Assembly: GCF_047729875.1 (NCBI RefSeq)
Contig: NZ_CP159826.1
Location: 3,224,001-3,288,000 of the forward strand
DNA: 64,000 nt
Reading direction: 5' to 3'
DNA from: Marimicrobium sp913061115
Lineage (GTDB): Bacteria; Pseudomonadota; Gammaproteobacteria; Pseudomonadales; Halieaceae
Program-made: the position numbers and the translations under genes
Part shown: positions 19,307 to 27,681 of the stretch, in pieces
How the letters are laid out: each line of letters starts with the position of its first letter
How positions within the stretch are numbered: position 1 is the first letter of the stretch
The notes under the pieces: model-generated
Seen by the model: the letters and a program-made list of their open reading frames with translations, nothing else
The model's database searches: none
What the model was told of the DNA's origin: nothing

Positions 19307-20593
19307 ATGAATATTCTCGTCATAGGCAGCGGTGGTCGTGAGCACGCTCTCGCGTGGAAAGCTGCTCAGTCAGCGGGCGTAGAGACGGTCTATGTCGCTC
19401 CCGGCAATGCGGGTACCGGCAAGGAAGCGGGGCTTGAAAACGTCGCCATCGACACGATGGACTTTAGCGCCCTCGCCGATTTCGCCGAGAGCAACAATGT
19501 TGGTCTGACTATCGTAGGGCCCGAAACACCCTTAGTTGAAGGTATCGTAGACTACTTCCAGGCACTTAACCTGCGCTGCTTCGGTCCAAGCAAAGGCGCA
19601 GCCCAGCTGGAAGGCTCCAAGGCATTCACCAAAGATTTCCTAGCACGCCACAACATCCCTTCTGGCTCGTATGGCAACTTCACAGAACTGGAACCGGCTC
19701 TCGCCTACCTCCGAGAACAGGGCGCCCCAATTGTGGTAAAGGCAGATGGGCTAGCAGCAGGCAAGGGGGTCATTGTCGCGGAGACGCTGGCACAGGCAGA
19801 GGAAGCGGTCACAGACATGCTCTCTGGCAACGCGTTTGGTGAGGCTGGCTGCCGCGTGGTGATCGAGGAATTCCTACCCGGCGAAGAGGCCAGCTTTATT
19901 GTCATTGTTGACGGCCGCCATGTACTACCCATGGCCACCAGTCAGGACCATAAACGCATCGGCGAGGGCGACACAGGCCCCAATACTGGCGGCATGGGTG
20001 CCTACTCGCCCGCCCCGGTGGTGGATGCAGTGGTACACCAGCGGATCATGGATCGGGTGATTTTGCCCACGGTTGCAGGCATGGCTGCAGAAGGCAATGA
20101 CTACACAGGATTCCTCTATGCGGGTCTAATGATTGACGCCGATGGTAACCCCCGGGTCATCGAATACAACTGCCGCTTTGGCGACCCTGAAACTCAGCCC
20201 ATTATGATGCGCTTGCAATCGGACCTAGTGAAATTATGTGACGCCGCTCTGGACGGCACTCTGGAGAAAACCGACGCTCAGTGGGATGAACGGTGTGCCA
20301 TAGGAGTCGTCCTCGCCGCCGGCGGCTACCCAGCGGACTATACTCAAGGAGCCCTGATCAATGGTCTCGATACCGTGCACAGTGATGATATTAAAGTGTT
20401 TCACGCAGGCACTGCACACAGTGAACAAGGGTTTGTTACCCGTGGCGGTCGCGTCCTATGCGTCACGGCACTGGGTGACGATATTGCCAGTGCACAACGC
20501 GCTTGCTATGCGGCGGCGGAAACTATTAGCTGGGACGGCATGACCCTGCGCACGGACATTGGTTGGCGCGCCATAGCGCGCTATAATAGCTAG
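19307..20593 (+). CDS. purD: Phosphoribosylamine-glycine ligase
   Basis: 428 residues, ATP-grasp enzyme forming GAR in purine synthesis. Motifs: VIGSGGREHALAW at the N-terminus, GPSKGAAQLEGSK, KADGLAAGKGVIVA (ATP loop), GDTGPNTGGMGAYSP and EYNCRFGDPETQ. It follows purH by 9 bp. Nothing unusual is seen. Confidence 0.97.
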   Translation: MNILVIGSGGREHALAWKAAQSAGVETVYVAPGNAGTGKEAGLENVAIDTMDFSALADFAESNNVGLTIVGPETPLVEGIVDYFQALNLRCFGPSKGAAQLEGSKAFTKDFLARHNIPSGSYGNFTELEPALAYLREQGAPIVVKADGLAAGKGVIVAETLAQAEEAVTDMLSGNAFGEAGCRVVIEEFLPGEEASFIVIVDGRHVLPMATSQDHKRIGEGDTGPNTGGMGAYSPAPVVDAVVHQRIMDRVILPTVAGMAAEGNDYTGFLYAGLMIDADGNPRVIEYNCRFGDPETQPIMMRLQSDLVKLCDAALDGTLEKTDAQWDERCAIGVVLAAGGYPADYTQGALINGLDTVHSDDIKVFHAGTAHSEQGFVTRGGRVLCVTALGDDIASAQRACYAAAETISWDGMTLRTDIGWRAIARYNS

Positions 20594-20619
20594 CATAAAC
20601 AGCCAGACAGAAATCTACC

Positions 20620-21264
20620 ATGCAAGAACGACGCCTTTCCTTACTAGACAAACTCATCGGCGAAGCAGACTCGGTAATCAAAACCATCACCAGCCGTGGC
20701 AATCACGCCAGTCGGCCATCACCCTCGCAAGGTCACCTAGAATCAGAACTTTCAGAGCCAGCGCGCAAACACGTGGCGGGATTGATGCGGGTTAACCACA
20801 CGGGAGAGGTCTGTGCTCAGGCACTGTATCAGGGGCAGGCACTAACCGCGAAATTGCCCACGGTACGCGATGAAATGCAGCAGGCTGCGCTAGAAGAAGT
20901 CGACCATCTAGTGTGGTGCGAAGAACGCTTGCGAGAACTGGATAGCCGCGCCAGTTATCTGAATCCAGCGTGGTACGGCATGTCCTTTGCGCTCGGCGCA
21001 ATCGCGGGTGCAATCGGCGATAAGGTGAGCCTAGGATTTGTAGCTGCAACGGAAGAGCAAGTCTGTAGTCATCTGCGCGACCACCTCAAACAACTACCCG
21101 ACGAGGATCGAAAATCCTCATTAATTCTGCAGCAGATGCTCGAGGATGAACAACGCCATGGTGATAATGCGCTGGAAGCCGGTGGTATGAATTTCCCCCG
21201 ACCAATAAAACAAGCCATGAGTGCGTTATCGCTGCTGATGACCCGGACAAGCTACCGAATTTAA
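20620..21264 (+). CDS. coq7: Ubiquinone biosynthesis hydroxylase Coq7
   Basis: 214 residues, di-iron monooxygenase that hydroxylates demethoxyubiquinone. The iron ligands are visible as two E...ExxH sets: HTGEVCAQALYQ, ALEEVDHLVWCEERL, and near the C-terminus EEQVCSHL and EDEQRHGDNAL. This is the aerobic Coq7 route found in Pseudomonas-type bacteria rather than UbiF. It lies 26 bp after purD on the same strand. Confidence 0.95.
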   Translation: MQERRLSLLDKLIGEADSVIKTITSRGNHASRPSPSQGHLESELSEPARKHVAGLMRVNHTGEVCAQALYQGQALTAKLPTVRDEMQQAALEEVDHLVWCEERLRELDSRASYLNPAWYGMSFALGAIAGAIGDKVSLGFVAATEEQVCSHLRDHLKQLPDEDRKSSLILQQMLEDEQRHGDNALEAGGMNFPRPIKQAMSALSLLMTRTSYRI

Positions 21265-21347
21265 CGGGCTTTTTTCGTGCCTCCAATATTCTATAAGGGT
21301 ACTCGTTAACGACGTAGGCATTCTTTGAGGCTTGTTCTGAATATAGC

Positions 21348-21779
21348 CTATATTGCCGGAGCAAACTCCACGATCTCATAACTGTGGGTGATTTCCACGC
21401 CAGCAGCACCCAGCATGATAGAGGCAGAGCAATATTTCTCGGCAGAAAGCTCCACCGCCCGCTTTACGTGACTCTCTTTCAGCCCAACCCCGGTAACGAC
21501 AAAATGCATATTGATCTGCGTAAAGACCGCGGGCACGGCATCAGCCCGCTGCGCGTCCAACTCCACGCGGCAGTCCAGCACCTGCTGACGCGATTTCTTC
21601 AGCATGGTCAACACATCATAGATCGAACAGCCCCCGGTCCCCAGAAGCAGCATTTCCATTGGACGAGCTGCAAGATTGCGACCGCCGAGGTCTTCCGGCC
21701 CATCCATCACAACGGTGTGTCCACTGCCGGACTCACCCACAAACATAGCACCGTCCGCCCACTTCACTGTCGCTTTCAT
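21348..21779 (-). CDS. OsmC/Ohr-superfamily protein (YhfA-like)
   Basis: About 143 residues with the OsmC fold. The reactive cysteines of the superfamily are present: the first in LLLGTGGCSIYDV and the second in AEKYCSASIML, the arrangement of the YhfA branch. Members reduce organic peroxides with thiols, but the YhfA branch is not well characterised. The second of two close ATGs (21779) is preferred, because AGGAAG lies directly against the first. In Pseudomonas a similar gene sits by the crp homologue vfr and speD near trpC; neither is present here. Confidence 0.82.
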   Translation of the reverse strand: MKATVKWADGAMFVGESGSGHTVVMDGPEDLGGRNLAARPMEMLLLGTGGCSIYDVLTMLKKSRQQVLDCRVELDAQRADAVPAVFTQINMHFVVTGVGLKESHVKRAVELSAEKYCSASIMLGAAGVEITHSYEIVEFAPAI

Positions 21780-21943
21780 TGAACACATCTTCCTATATTA
21801 AAAACGCGCAGGATCTTAGCATAACAAAGTGAATTTTACTGACCCGCGGTCATTGAAGCGGTGGGGCGTGTGTTCGAAACCCTAAAAATAAAGCGTCGAT
21901 GCCTAGCCCGACACAAAACACAATTGCCGTAATTCCAAAGCGC

Positions 21944-22756
21944 TCAGAAAAACAACTCGCGCAATTTCTGACCAGGCTCTTCAGCCCGCATAAACGCCTC
22001 TCCCACCAGAAAAGACTGCACACCAGCATCGCGCATCAGAGCCACATCGACAGCCGTGTGAATGCCGCTCTCGGTAATCACCAATCGATCAGCAGGAATA
22101 TACGGCAACAGGTCTAGGGTTGTTTCCAGACATGTTTCAAAGCTATGCAAATCGCGGTTATTAATGCCAATCAGTGGTGTTGCCAGCTCAAGGGCTCGCT
22201 CCAGCTCCGCGCGATCATGTACCTCTACCAACACATCCAGCCCCATCTCAGCGGCAACGTGCGCCAATTCGCGCATTTGCTCATCCGCGAGCGCAGCCAC
22301 AATCAACAACACCGCATCTGCACCAAAGGCTCGGGCTTCTACCACCTGGTAGGGATCCACAGTGAAGTCCTTGCGCAATACCGGTAAATCGCAGGCAGAT
22401 CGCGCCTGCTCGAGATACGTTTCGCTACCTTGGAAAAAGTCCCTGTCAGTCAGCACCGAAAGACAACAGGCGCCGCCCTCACGGTAGCTGTTGGCAATCT
22501 GTACGGGGTTAAAATCCTCGCGAATCACACCTTTACTGGGCGAGGCCTTCTTTACTTCGGCGATAACAGCGGGCCCACCCGCGGCTACCCGTTGCTGTAA
22601 CGCGGCAGAAAATCCACGCAGCGCAGTCTGCTCTTGAATACGTCCTTCCAGACTAGCAAGGGAATGCTTGGATTTGCGTTCGGCCACCTCTTCCGCCTTA
22701 CGCGCCAGAATCTTACGCAAAATAGTGGGCGCACTCTTCGCCACCACCTCAACCAT
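21944..22756 (-). CDS. trpC: Indole-3-glycerol phosphate synthase
   Basis: 270 residues, monofunctional TIM-barrel enzyme that closes the indole ring. Motifs: VIAEVKKASPSKG (with the catalytic Lys), GGACCLSVLTD, LRKDFTVDPYQV, EVHDRAELERAL, IGINNRDL, and TESGIHTAVDV near the end. No PRAI domain is fused. It overlaps the end of trpD by 8 bp. It is last in the trpG-trpD-trpC string. Confidence 0.96.
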   Translation of the reverse strand: MVEVVAKSAPTILRKILARKAEEVAERKSKHSLASLEGRIQEQTALRGFSAALQQRVAAGGPAVIAEVKKASPSKGVIREDFNPVQIANSYREGGACCLSVLTDRDFFQGSETYLEQARSACDLPVLRKDFTVDPYQVVEARAFGADAVLLIVAALADEQMRELAHVAAEMGLDVLVEVHDRAELERALELATPLIGINNRDLHSFETCLETTLDLLPYIPADRLVITESGIHTAVDVALMRDAGVQSFLVGEAFMRAEEPGQKLRELFF

Positions 22757-23789
22757 GCCCGCGCATCAATTGCGTAAAATCAACAAACTGCTTGAGCTTT
22801 TCCGCCGCCAATCCACTGGCCAAGGCGTCTTCAGCCATCGCAACACCGTCCGCCAAGGTAGCGGCAATCCCGCTAACATAAATTGTCGCACCGGCGTTGA
22901 GGGCGAGCATAGCGCCAGCTTTTTTCGAGGCCTCGTCACTGGCACCCGATAAAGCGCTACGAATCAGGCTTGCAGAGGCCGCCGCACTATTGACAGACAA
23001 GCCGTCCAGACTCTGCAGTGGCAGTGAAAAATCCTGCGGGCTAATGTGGTAAGTCTCGATATTACCATCACACAATTCCGTTACCGATGTGCCCGCAGCA
23101 ATTGAAATCTCGTCCAGACCATCATCCGAGTGCACAATCATTGCGTGTTCGGACCCAAGCAATTTGAGTACTTCTGCCATGGGCTGACATAAATCTGCAG
23201 CGAATACACCAATGAGCTGCCGCGTCACGCCGGCAGGGTTGGTCAAAGGCCCCAAAATATTAAAAACGGTGCGTATGCCCAACTCTTTACGCGGACCAAT
23301 TGCATGACGCATGGCGGAGTGATGCGCCGGAGCAAACATGAATCCCACCCCAACATCTGTAATCACTCGCGCTACCTGATTGGGGTCAAGATCCAGAGGC
23401 ATCCCCAATTTTTCCAACACATCAGAGCTACCACTGGTACTGGAGACTGAACGATTGCCATGCTTGGCAACTTTCGCTCCAGCCGCTGCGGCAACAAAAC
23501 TTGCGCCCGTTGAAACGTTGAATAAATTAGCGCCGTCACCACCCGTCCCCACTAGGTCGACCAGATGGGGGTCGCTCACGATGACCGGTGTAGCGAGATC
23601 ACGCATGACCTGCGCCGCGCCAGCAACCTCTTCGGTTGTCTCTCCTTTCATGCGCAAGGCAACGAGCAGTCCGCCGACCTGGGCATCAGTGGCGTCTCCA
23701 GACATTATCTGGCGCATCACAGCCTGCATTTCCTCGCGCTGAAGGTTATTGCCCTCCACTACTTTGGCCAAAGCCTGTTGAATATTCAT
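22749..23789 (-). CDS. trpD: Anthranilate phosphoribosyltransferase
   Basis: 346 residues, full length. It transfers phosphoribose from PRPP to anthranilate. Motifs: LVGTGGDGANLFNVST (PRPP loop), KHGNRSVSSTSGSSDVLE, APAHHSAMRH and FNILGPLTNPAG. It follows trpG by 11 bp and overlaps trpC. Confidence 0.97.
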   Translation of the reverse strand: MNIQQALAKVVEGNNLQREEMQAVMRQIMSGDATDAQVGGLLVALRMKGETTEEVAGAAQVMRDLATPVIVSDPHLVDLVGTGGDGANLFNVSTGASFVAAAAGAKVAKHGNRSVSSTSGSSDVLEKLGMPLDLDPNQVARVITDVGVGFMFAPAHHSAMRHAIGPRKELGIRTVFNILGPLTNPAGVTRQLIGVFAADLCQPMAEVLKLLGSEHAMIVHSDDGLDEISIAAGTSVTELCDGNIETYHISPQDFSLPLQSLDGLSVNSAAASASLIRSALSGASDEASKKAGAMLALNAGATIYVSGIAATLADGVAMAEDALASGLAAEKLKQFVDFTQLMRGHG

Positions 23790-23800
23790 TCTTAAATCCT

Positions 23801-24379
23801 CTACTGCTGCAGAAAATTGCGCAACAAATCGTGCCCGTGCGCTGTGAGTATCGATTCCGGATGAAACTGCACACCTTCAACAGCCAACTCCCGATGACGT
23901 AACCCCATGATTTCGTCGACCTCACCCGATTCAGTCTCGGTCCACGCGGTAATTTCCAGACAATCTGGCAGGCTTTCCCGCTGCACCACCAGACTGTGGT
24001 AGCGCGTCGCCTCAAACGGTTGACTGAGATCTCGAAATACGCCATCACCGCGATGGCATATCGGCGACGTTTTTCCGTGCATCACCCTGCGTGCACGCAC
24101 CACTTTACCTCCGAAGACTTGCCCAATACTTTGATGACCTAGACAGATACCAAGCAAAGGCACCACCCCAGCATAGCGGCGAACAACTTCCATGGAGATA
24201 CCCGCTTCGTTTGGCGTGCACGGCCCGGGAGAAATAACAATTTTCTCGGGTGCCAGTAAGGCGATATCATCCACCGTAATCTCATCGTTTCTGACCACTC
24301 GCACCTCAGCGCCAAGTTCGCCAAGATACTGCACCACGTTGTAGGTGAACGAATCATAGTTATCAATCATTAACAGCAT
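23801..24379 (-). CDS. trpG: Anthranilate synthase glutaminase subunit
   Basis: 192 residues, class I glutamine amidotransferase that supplies ammonia to TrpE. It has the nucleophile elbow LGICLGHQSIGQ with catalytic Cys, and the C-terminal His/Glu pair in GVQFHPES. The start overlaps the last 17 bp of trpE, so the two subunits are translationally coupled. As in many bacteria without a separate pabA nearby, it may also serve p-aminobenzoate synthesis. Confidence 0.96.
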   Translation of the reverse strand: MLLMIDNYDSFTYNVVQYLGELGAEVRVVRNDEITVDDIALLAPEKIVISPGPCTPNEAGISMEVVRRYAGVVPLLGICLGHQSIGQVFGGKVVRARRVMHGKTSPICHRGDGVFRDLSQPFEATRYHSLVVQRESLPDCLEITAWTETESGEVDEIMGLRHRELAVEGVQFHPESILTAHGHDLLRNFLQQ

Positions 24380-25865
24380 GGTTACTCTCCCCTGCTAGCA
24401 CCATGGACGCTGCACGAAACATAGCACGGGCCTTGTCATGGGTCTCCTTCCATTCCATTACCGGAATGGAGTCGGCAACAACACCGCCACCCGCCTGCAC
24501 ATACAATTTGCCATCCTTGATCACGGCTGTACGAATAGCGATTGCGGTATCCATATCTCCTGCCCAGGAAATATAACCCACCGCTCCGCCATAAACCCCA
24601 CGCTTGACCGGCTCCAGTTCATCAATAATTTCCATGGCACGAATTTTAGGTGCCCCGCTCAGCGTCCCCGCAGGAAGCGTAGCGCGCAGCACATCAAAGG
24701 CCGACTTACCGGACTTCAGCGTAGCGCGAACGTTCGACACGATATGCATAACGTGAGAGTAGCGCTCCACCACCATTTTATCCGTCAACTCTACAGAACC
24801 GGTCTCCGCGATTCTTCCCACGTCGTTGCGCCCAAGATCGATCAGCATCAGATGCTCTGCGATCTCCTTCGGATCAGCCAACAACTCGGTTTCCATAGAA
24901 TCGTCTTCATCCTCGGTAAGGCCGCGCCGCCGCGTCCCCGCAATAGGACGCACCGTCACCACGCCTTTTTCCAGCCGGGCCAAAATTTCCGGAGAGGAAC
25001 CCACAATGTGGAAATCTTCCATGTCCAGATAATACATATACGGCGAAGGGTTGAGATTGCGCAGAGCCCGATAGAGGTTCAACGGCGGCGCGCTAAAAGG
25101 AATACTCATCCGCTGTGAGGGCACCACCTGCATGACGTCACCGGCCAACACGTATTCCTTGACCTTCTCAACACTGGCTTCGTAGGTCGCCTGGGTAAAG
25201 TCAGATTCGGCCTGCTGCTCTAGCGTCGAACTATCTGCTGCCTCTAACACCACCTCTGGCAAGGGCCGCATAGGCTCGCGCAAACGCGCCACCAAGGCTG
25301 ACAAACGCTCCTGCGCCTTTTCCAGCGCATGATCAGCTGAGGGATCTGCATTGACTATCAGACGAATCGTGCCAGCGAGATTATCGAACACCAGCACCTC
25401 CTCAGACACCATCAGCAAAATGTCGGGCGTCCCCAAGCGGTCCGGTGGCATTCCGGCCTTCAGGCGCGGCTCAACATAGCGCACTGTATCGTAGCCAAAA
25501 TATCCCACTAATCCGCCATGGAAAACAGGAAGGTCCATACGTGGAGCAGTGCGATAACGCTGCTGGAAGGCCTCCGCAAAAGCCAAGGGATCCGTCACTT
25601 CTTCTGTTTCGCTAAGGACGCCATCCACCCAGATCTCAACGCGATAGCCAAAGACCTTCAGTAGCGTTCGACACGGTAGCCCTATAATGGAATAACGGCC
25701 CCACTTTTCGCCGCCCTGCACAGACTCAAAGAAATAAGAGTAAGGCCCTTCCGCAAGTTTACGGTAGGCACTGAGTGGCGTTTCAAGATCGGCCAGCGCT
25801 TCACGGCTGACAGGGATTCGATTGTAATCTTGAGCTGCAAGCGCAGCAAAGTCTTGCTGTTTCAT
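24363..25865 (-). CDS. trpE: Anthranilate synthase component I
   Basis: 500 residues, chorismate to anthranilate. The N-terminal regulatory segment contains SYFFESVQGGEKWGRYSIIG, the counterpart of the Trp-binding feedback motif, so allosteric inhibition is expected. Catalytic motifs: PIAGTRRRGLTEDED, LIDLGRNDVGRIA, AGTLSGAPKIRAMEI and GGAVGYIS. It has GAGGACACCC before the ATG. Upstream is a 22-codon leader peptide rich in terminal Trp codons. trpE-trpG-trpD-trpC are contiguous. Confidence 0.97.
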   Translation of the reverse strand: MKQQDFAALAAQDYNRIPVSREALADLETPLSAYRKLAEGPYSYFFESVQGGEKWGRYSIIGLPCRTLLKVFGYRVEIWVDGVLSETEEVTDPLAFAEAFQQRYRTAPRMDLPVFHGGLVGYFGYDTVRYVEPRLKAGMPPDRLGTPDILLMVSEEVLVFDNLAGTIRLIVNADPSADHALEKAQERLSALVARLREPMRPLPEVVLEAADSSTLEQQAESDFTQATYEASVEKVKEYVLAGDVMQVVPSQRMSIPFSAPPLNLYRALRNLNPSPYMYYLDMEDFHIVGSSPEILARLEKGVVTVRPIAGTRRRGLTEDEDDSMETELLADPKEIAEHLMLIDLGRNDVGRIAETGSVELTDKMVVERYSHVMHIVSNVRATLKSGKSAFDVLRATLPAGTLSGAPKIRAMEIIDELEPVKRGVYGGAVGYISWAGDMDTAIAIRTAVIKDGKLYVQAGGGVVADSIPVMEWKETHDKARAMFRAASMVLAGESNHAVND

Positions 25866-25917
25866 GGGGTGTCCTCGGAGAATAAAGGTGCGTAATCAGG
25901 TCGTCAAGAAACCTTGG

Positions 25918-25986
25918 CTACCATCGCCAGCAGGTGACCTCACGCATCGACAGCAAGCCGATACTTTTCCGCGTTGCCGTTTTCAC
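25918..25986 (-). CDS. Candidate trp leader peptide (attenuator peptide)
   Basis: A 22-codon open frame 52 bp upstream of trpE on the same strand. It starts with GTG 4 bp after GGAGAG and ends Val-Thr-Cys-Trp-Arg-Trp-stop. Two Trp codons in three at the end of a short translated leader ahead of trpE is the hallmark of ribosome-mediated control by tryptophan. A TGGC/GCCA hairpin (25915-25929) spans the Trp codons and stop. AAGGT just after it can pair with either of two downstream ACCT/ACCTT segments. No GC-rich hairpin with a clear T-run is seen, so whether the control is on termination or on translation is open. Confidence 0.65.
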   Translation of the reverse strand: MKTATRKSIGLLSMREVTCWRW

Positions 25987-26013
25987 AGCGCTCTCCAAGA
26001 AAGTACGAAGCCT

Positions 26014-26041
26014 ATTGTACCTATAGGTTTGCGGTTGGCAA
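26014..26041 (-). promoter_or_regulatory. Probable trpE promoter with palindromes
   Basis: On the minus strand TTGCCA and TACAAT are separated by 16 bp, placing transcription start just ahead of the leader peptide. GTTTGC-CAACC-GCAAAC, a perfect 6-bp inverted repeat, covers the -35 box, and the 10-bp palindrome ACCTATAGGT lies at the -10. They do not resemble the TrpR operator. Operator function is inferred from position only. Confidence 0.55.
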
Positions 26042-26221
26042 ACGGGTTGACTGCGTCAATTCTGTGAAGAAAGTTTCATTTTAGCGAGCTTTGGCGGGCT
26101 TAGGTAGTGTAACGCACTGTGGCAGGGCACTGCCGGATGCGCTAGTGCCCTTGGGTCCTGCTCACTCAACAAGAGAACGCATTCACACAAGCCCCCAATG
26201 TGATGCGCAAACACCTGCAGA

Positions 26222-26896
26222 CTAACCAGAGACCTTGCGCAACTCCGCCCGCATCTGCTCAATGACGCTTGCATAGTCAGGCTGACTAAAAATCGCAGAG
26301 CCAGCCACAAACGTATCAGCCCCTGCTGCCGCAATTTCAGCGATGTTCTTCGGTGTAACGCCACCGTCAACCTCCAGACGAATATCAAAGCCTGAAGCAT
26401 CAATCATATCGCGCGCTTCACGCAGCTTGCACAGCGTCGAAGGGATAAACGATTGACCGCCAAAGCCTGGATTGACTGACATCAGCAGCACCATATCAAC
26501 TTTGTCCAACACATAGCGCAGAACATCCAGACCCAGATGTGGGTTGAAGACCAGCCCTGACTTGCAGCCTGCATCACGGACAAGCTGCAGCGAACGATCA
26601 ACATGCGTCGATGCATCCGGGTGAAAGGTGATATAGCTGGCGCCCGCCTCGGCAAAATCCCGAATCAACTGATCAACCGGGCTCACCATCAAATGCACAT
26701 CGATATCGGCGGTGATGCCATACTTGCGTAGGGCGGTACAAACCATCGGCCCGATCGTGAGATTCGGCACATAGTGATTATCCATGACATCGAAGTGCAC
26801 AATATCGGCTCCTGCATCGAGCACCGCGTCGACCTCTTCTCCTAGACGGGCGAAATCAGCAGAGAGAATAGAGGGGGCTATCTTGTAATCGGCCAT
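26222..26896 (-). CDS. rpe: Ribulose-phosphate 3-epimerase
   Basis: 224 residues, TIM-barrel enzyme of the pentose phosphate pathway. Motifs: IAPSILSADFARLG, VHFDVMDNHYVPN (metal ligands), DVHLMVSP, SVNPGFGGQSFIP and EVDGGV. In many relatives gph (phosphoglycolate phosphatase) stands between rpe and trpE; here the 356 bp between them holds only the trp control region. Confidence 0.97.
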   Translation of the reverse strand: MADYKIAPSILSADFARLGEEVDAVLDAGADIVHFDVMDNHYVPNLTIGPMVCTALRKYGITADIDVHLMVSPVDQLIRDFAEAGASYITFHPDASTHVDRSLQLVRDAGCKSGLVFNPHLGLDVLRYVLDKVDMVLLMSVNPGFGGQSFIPSTLCKLREARDMIDASGFDIRLEVDGGVTPKNIAEIAAAGADTFVAGSAIFSQPDYASVIEQMRAELRKVSG

Positions 26897-26997
26897 TTTG
26901 GTCTCCAGTCTATATTCAGGCGCCCATTCTAACGACTAAATGATGACGATACGAAGGGATATCAGCAGCGTTATGCCAGGCAGATACAGCACTCGGC

Positions 26998-27681
26998 CTA
27001 GATGAGCCCTTTCACAATGTTATTCAGTTCCTGCAAACGATCAGGAGTACCCACATCCTGCCACTGTCCCCTATATCGCTCGCCACCCAATTGCCCCCTC
27101 CTTATTGCCGCATCCAGTAAAGGTCGAAGAGGCATTTTGCCCTCTGGCATTGCGGCAAAAAATGCCGTCGTATAAATGCCCAGCCCCGCATAGGTCCAAC
27201 CATACGCGCCCGATTCTAGCGACCTGACCCAGCCCTCATCGTCTAGCTGGAAATCACCAAAGGTATGTTGCGGGGGGTTTTTTACCATAACCAGGTGAGC
27301 CACCTCATCGGCCCGCAGGCAATACGCCGCAAGCTTTTCAAACGGATAGTCGATCCATATATCACCGTTTACGACCAAGAAAGGCTTATCTCCCAGCAGC
27401 GGCAGCGCGTTGACAATACCGCCCGCTGTTTCCAATGGTGACCCCTCTGGCGAGTAGACAATAGTGACGCCCCACAGGCTGCCATCCATGCAGTAGTCCA
27501 TTATTTGCTCGCCAAGGTGGGCAACATTGATCACGATCTCACTGAAACCCGCCGCCGCCAACCGCCGGATATGGTGCTCGATCAGGGGGGTATCAGCCAC
27601 GCGCAACAGTGGCTTGGGGGTGTGCTCCGTCAACGGCCGCATCCGTTCGCCAACACCTGCTGCCAATATCATAGCCCTCAC
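26998..27681 (-). CDS. murU: N-acetylmuramate alpha-1-phosphate uridylyltransferase
   Basis: 227 residues, nucleotidyltransferase fold. It has the signature LAAGVGERMRPLTEHTPKPLL and the NGDIWIDYPF motif. In Pseudomonas, MurU converts MurNAc-1-P to UDP-MurNAc, bypassing MurA and fosfomycin. The kinase gene amgK overlaps it by ATGA, the same pair as in Pseudomonas, which supports this over a generic sugar-nucleotide transferase. Confidence 0.9.
   Translation of the reverse strand: MRAMILAAGVGERMRPLTEHTPKPLLRVADTPLIEHHIRRLAAAGFSEIVINVAHLGEQIMDYCMDGSLWGVTIVYSPEGSPLETAGGIVNALPLLGDKPFLVVNGDIWIDYPFEKLAAYCLRADEVAHLVMVKNPPQHTFGDFQLDDEGWVRSLESGAYGWTYAGLGIYTTAFFAAMPEGKMPLRPLLDAAIRRGQLGGERYRGQWQDVGTPDRLQELNNIVKGLI

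Noticed and set aside
21864..21895. GTTCGAAACC-like T-loop between osmC and trpC suggesting a tRNA
   Set aside because: No acceptor or anticodon arm could be built around it.
24438..25118. Long + strand open frame opposite trpE
   Set aside because: It mirrors a strongly conserved gene and its product has no sensible composition or ribosome-binding site.
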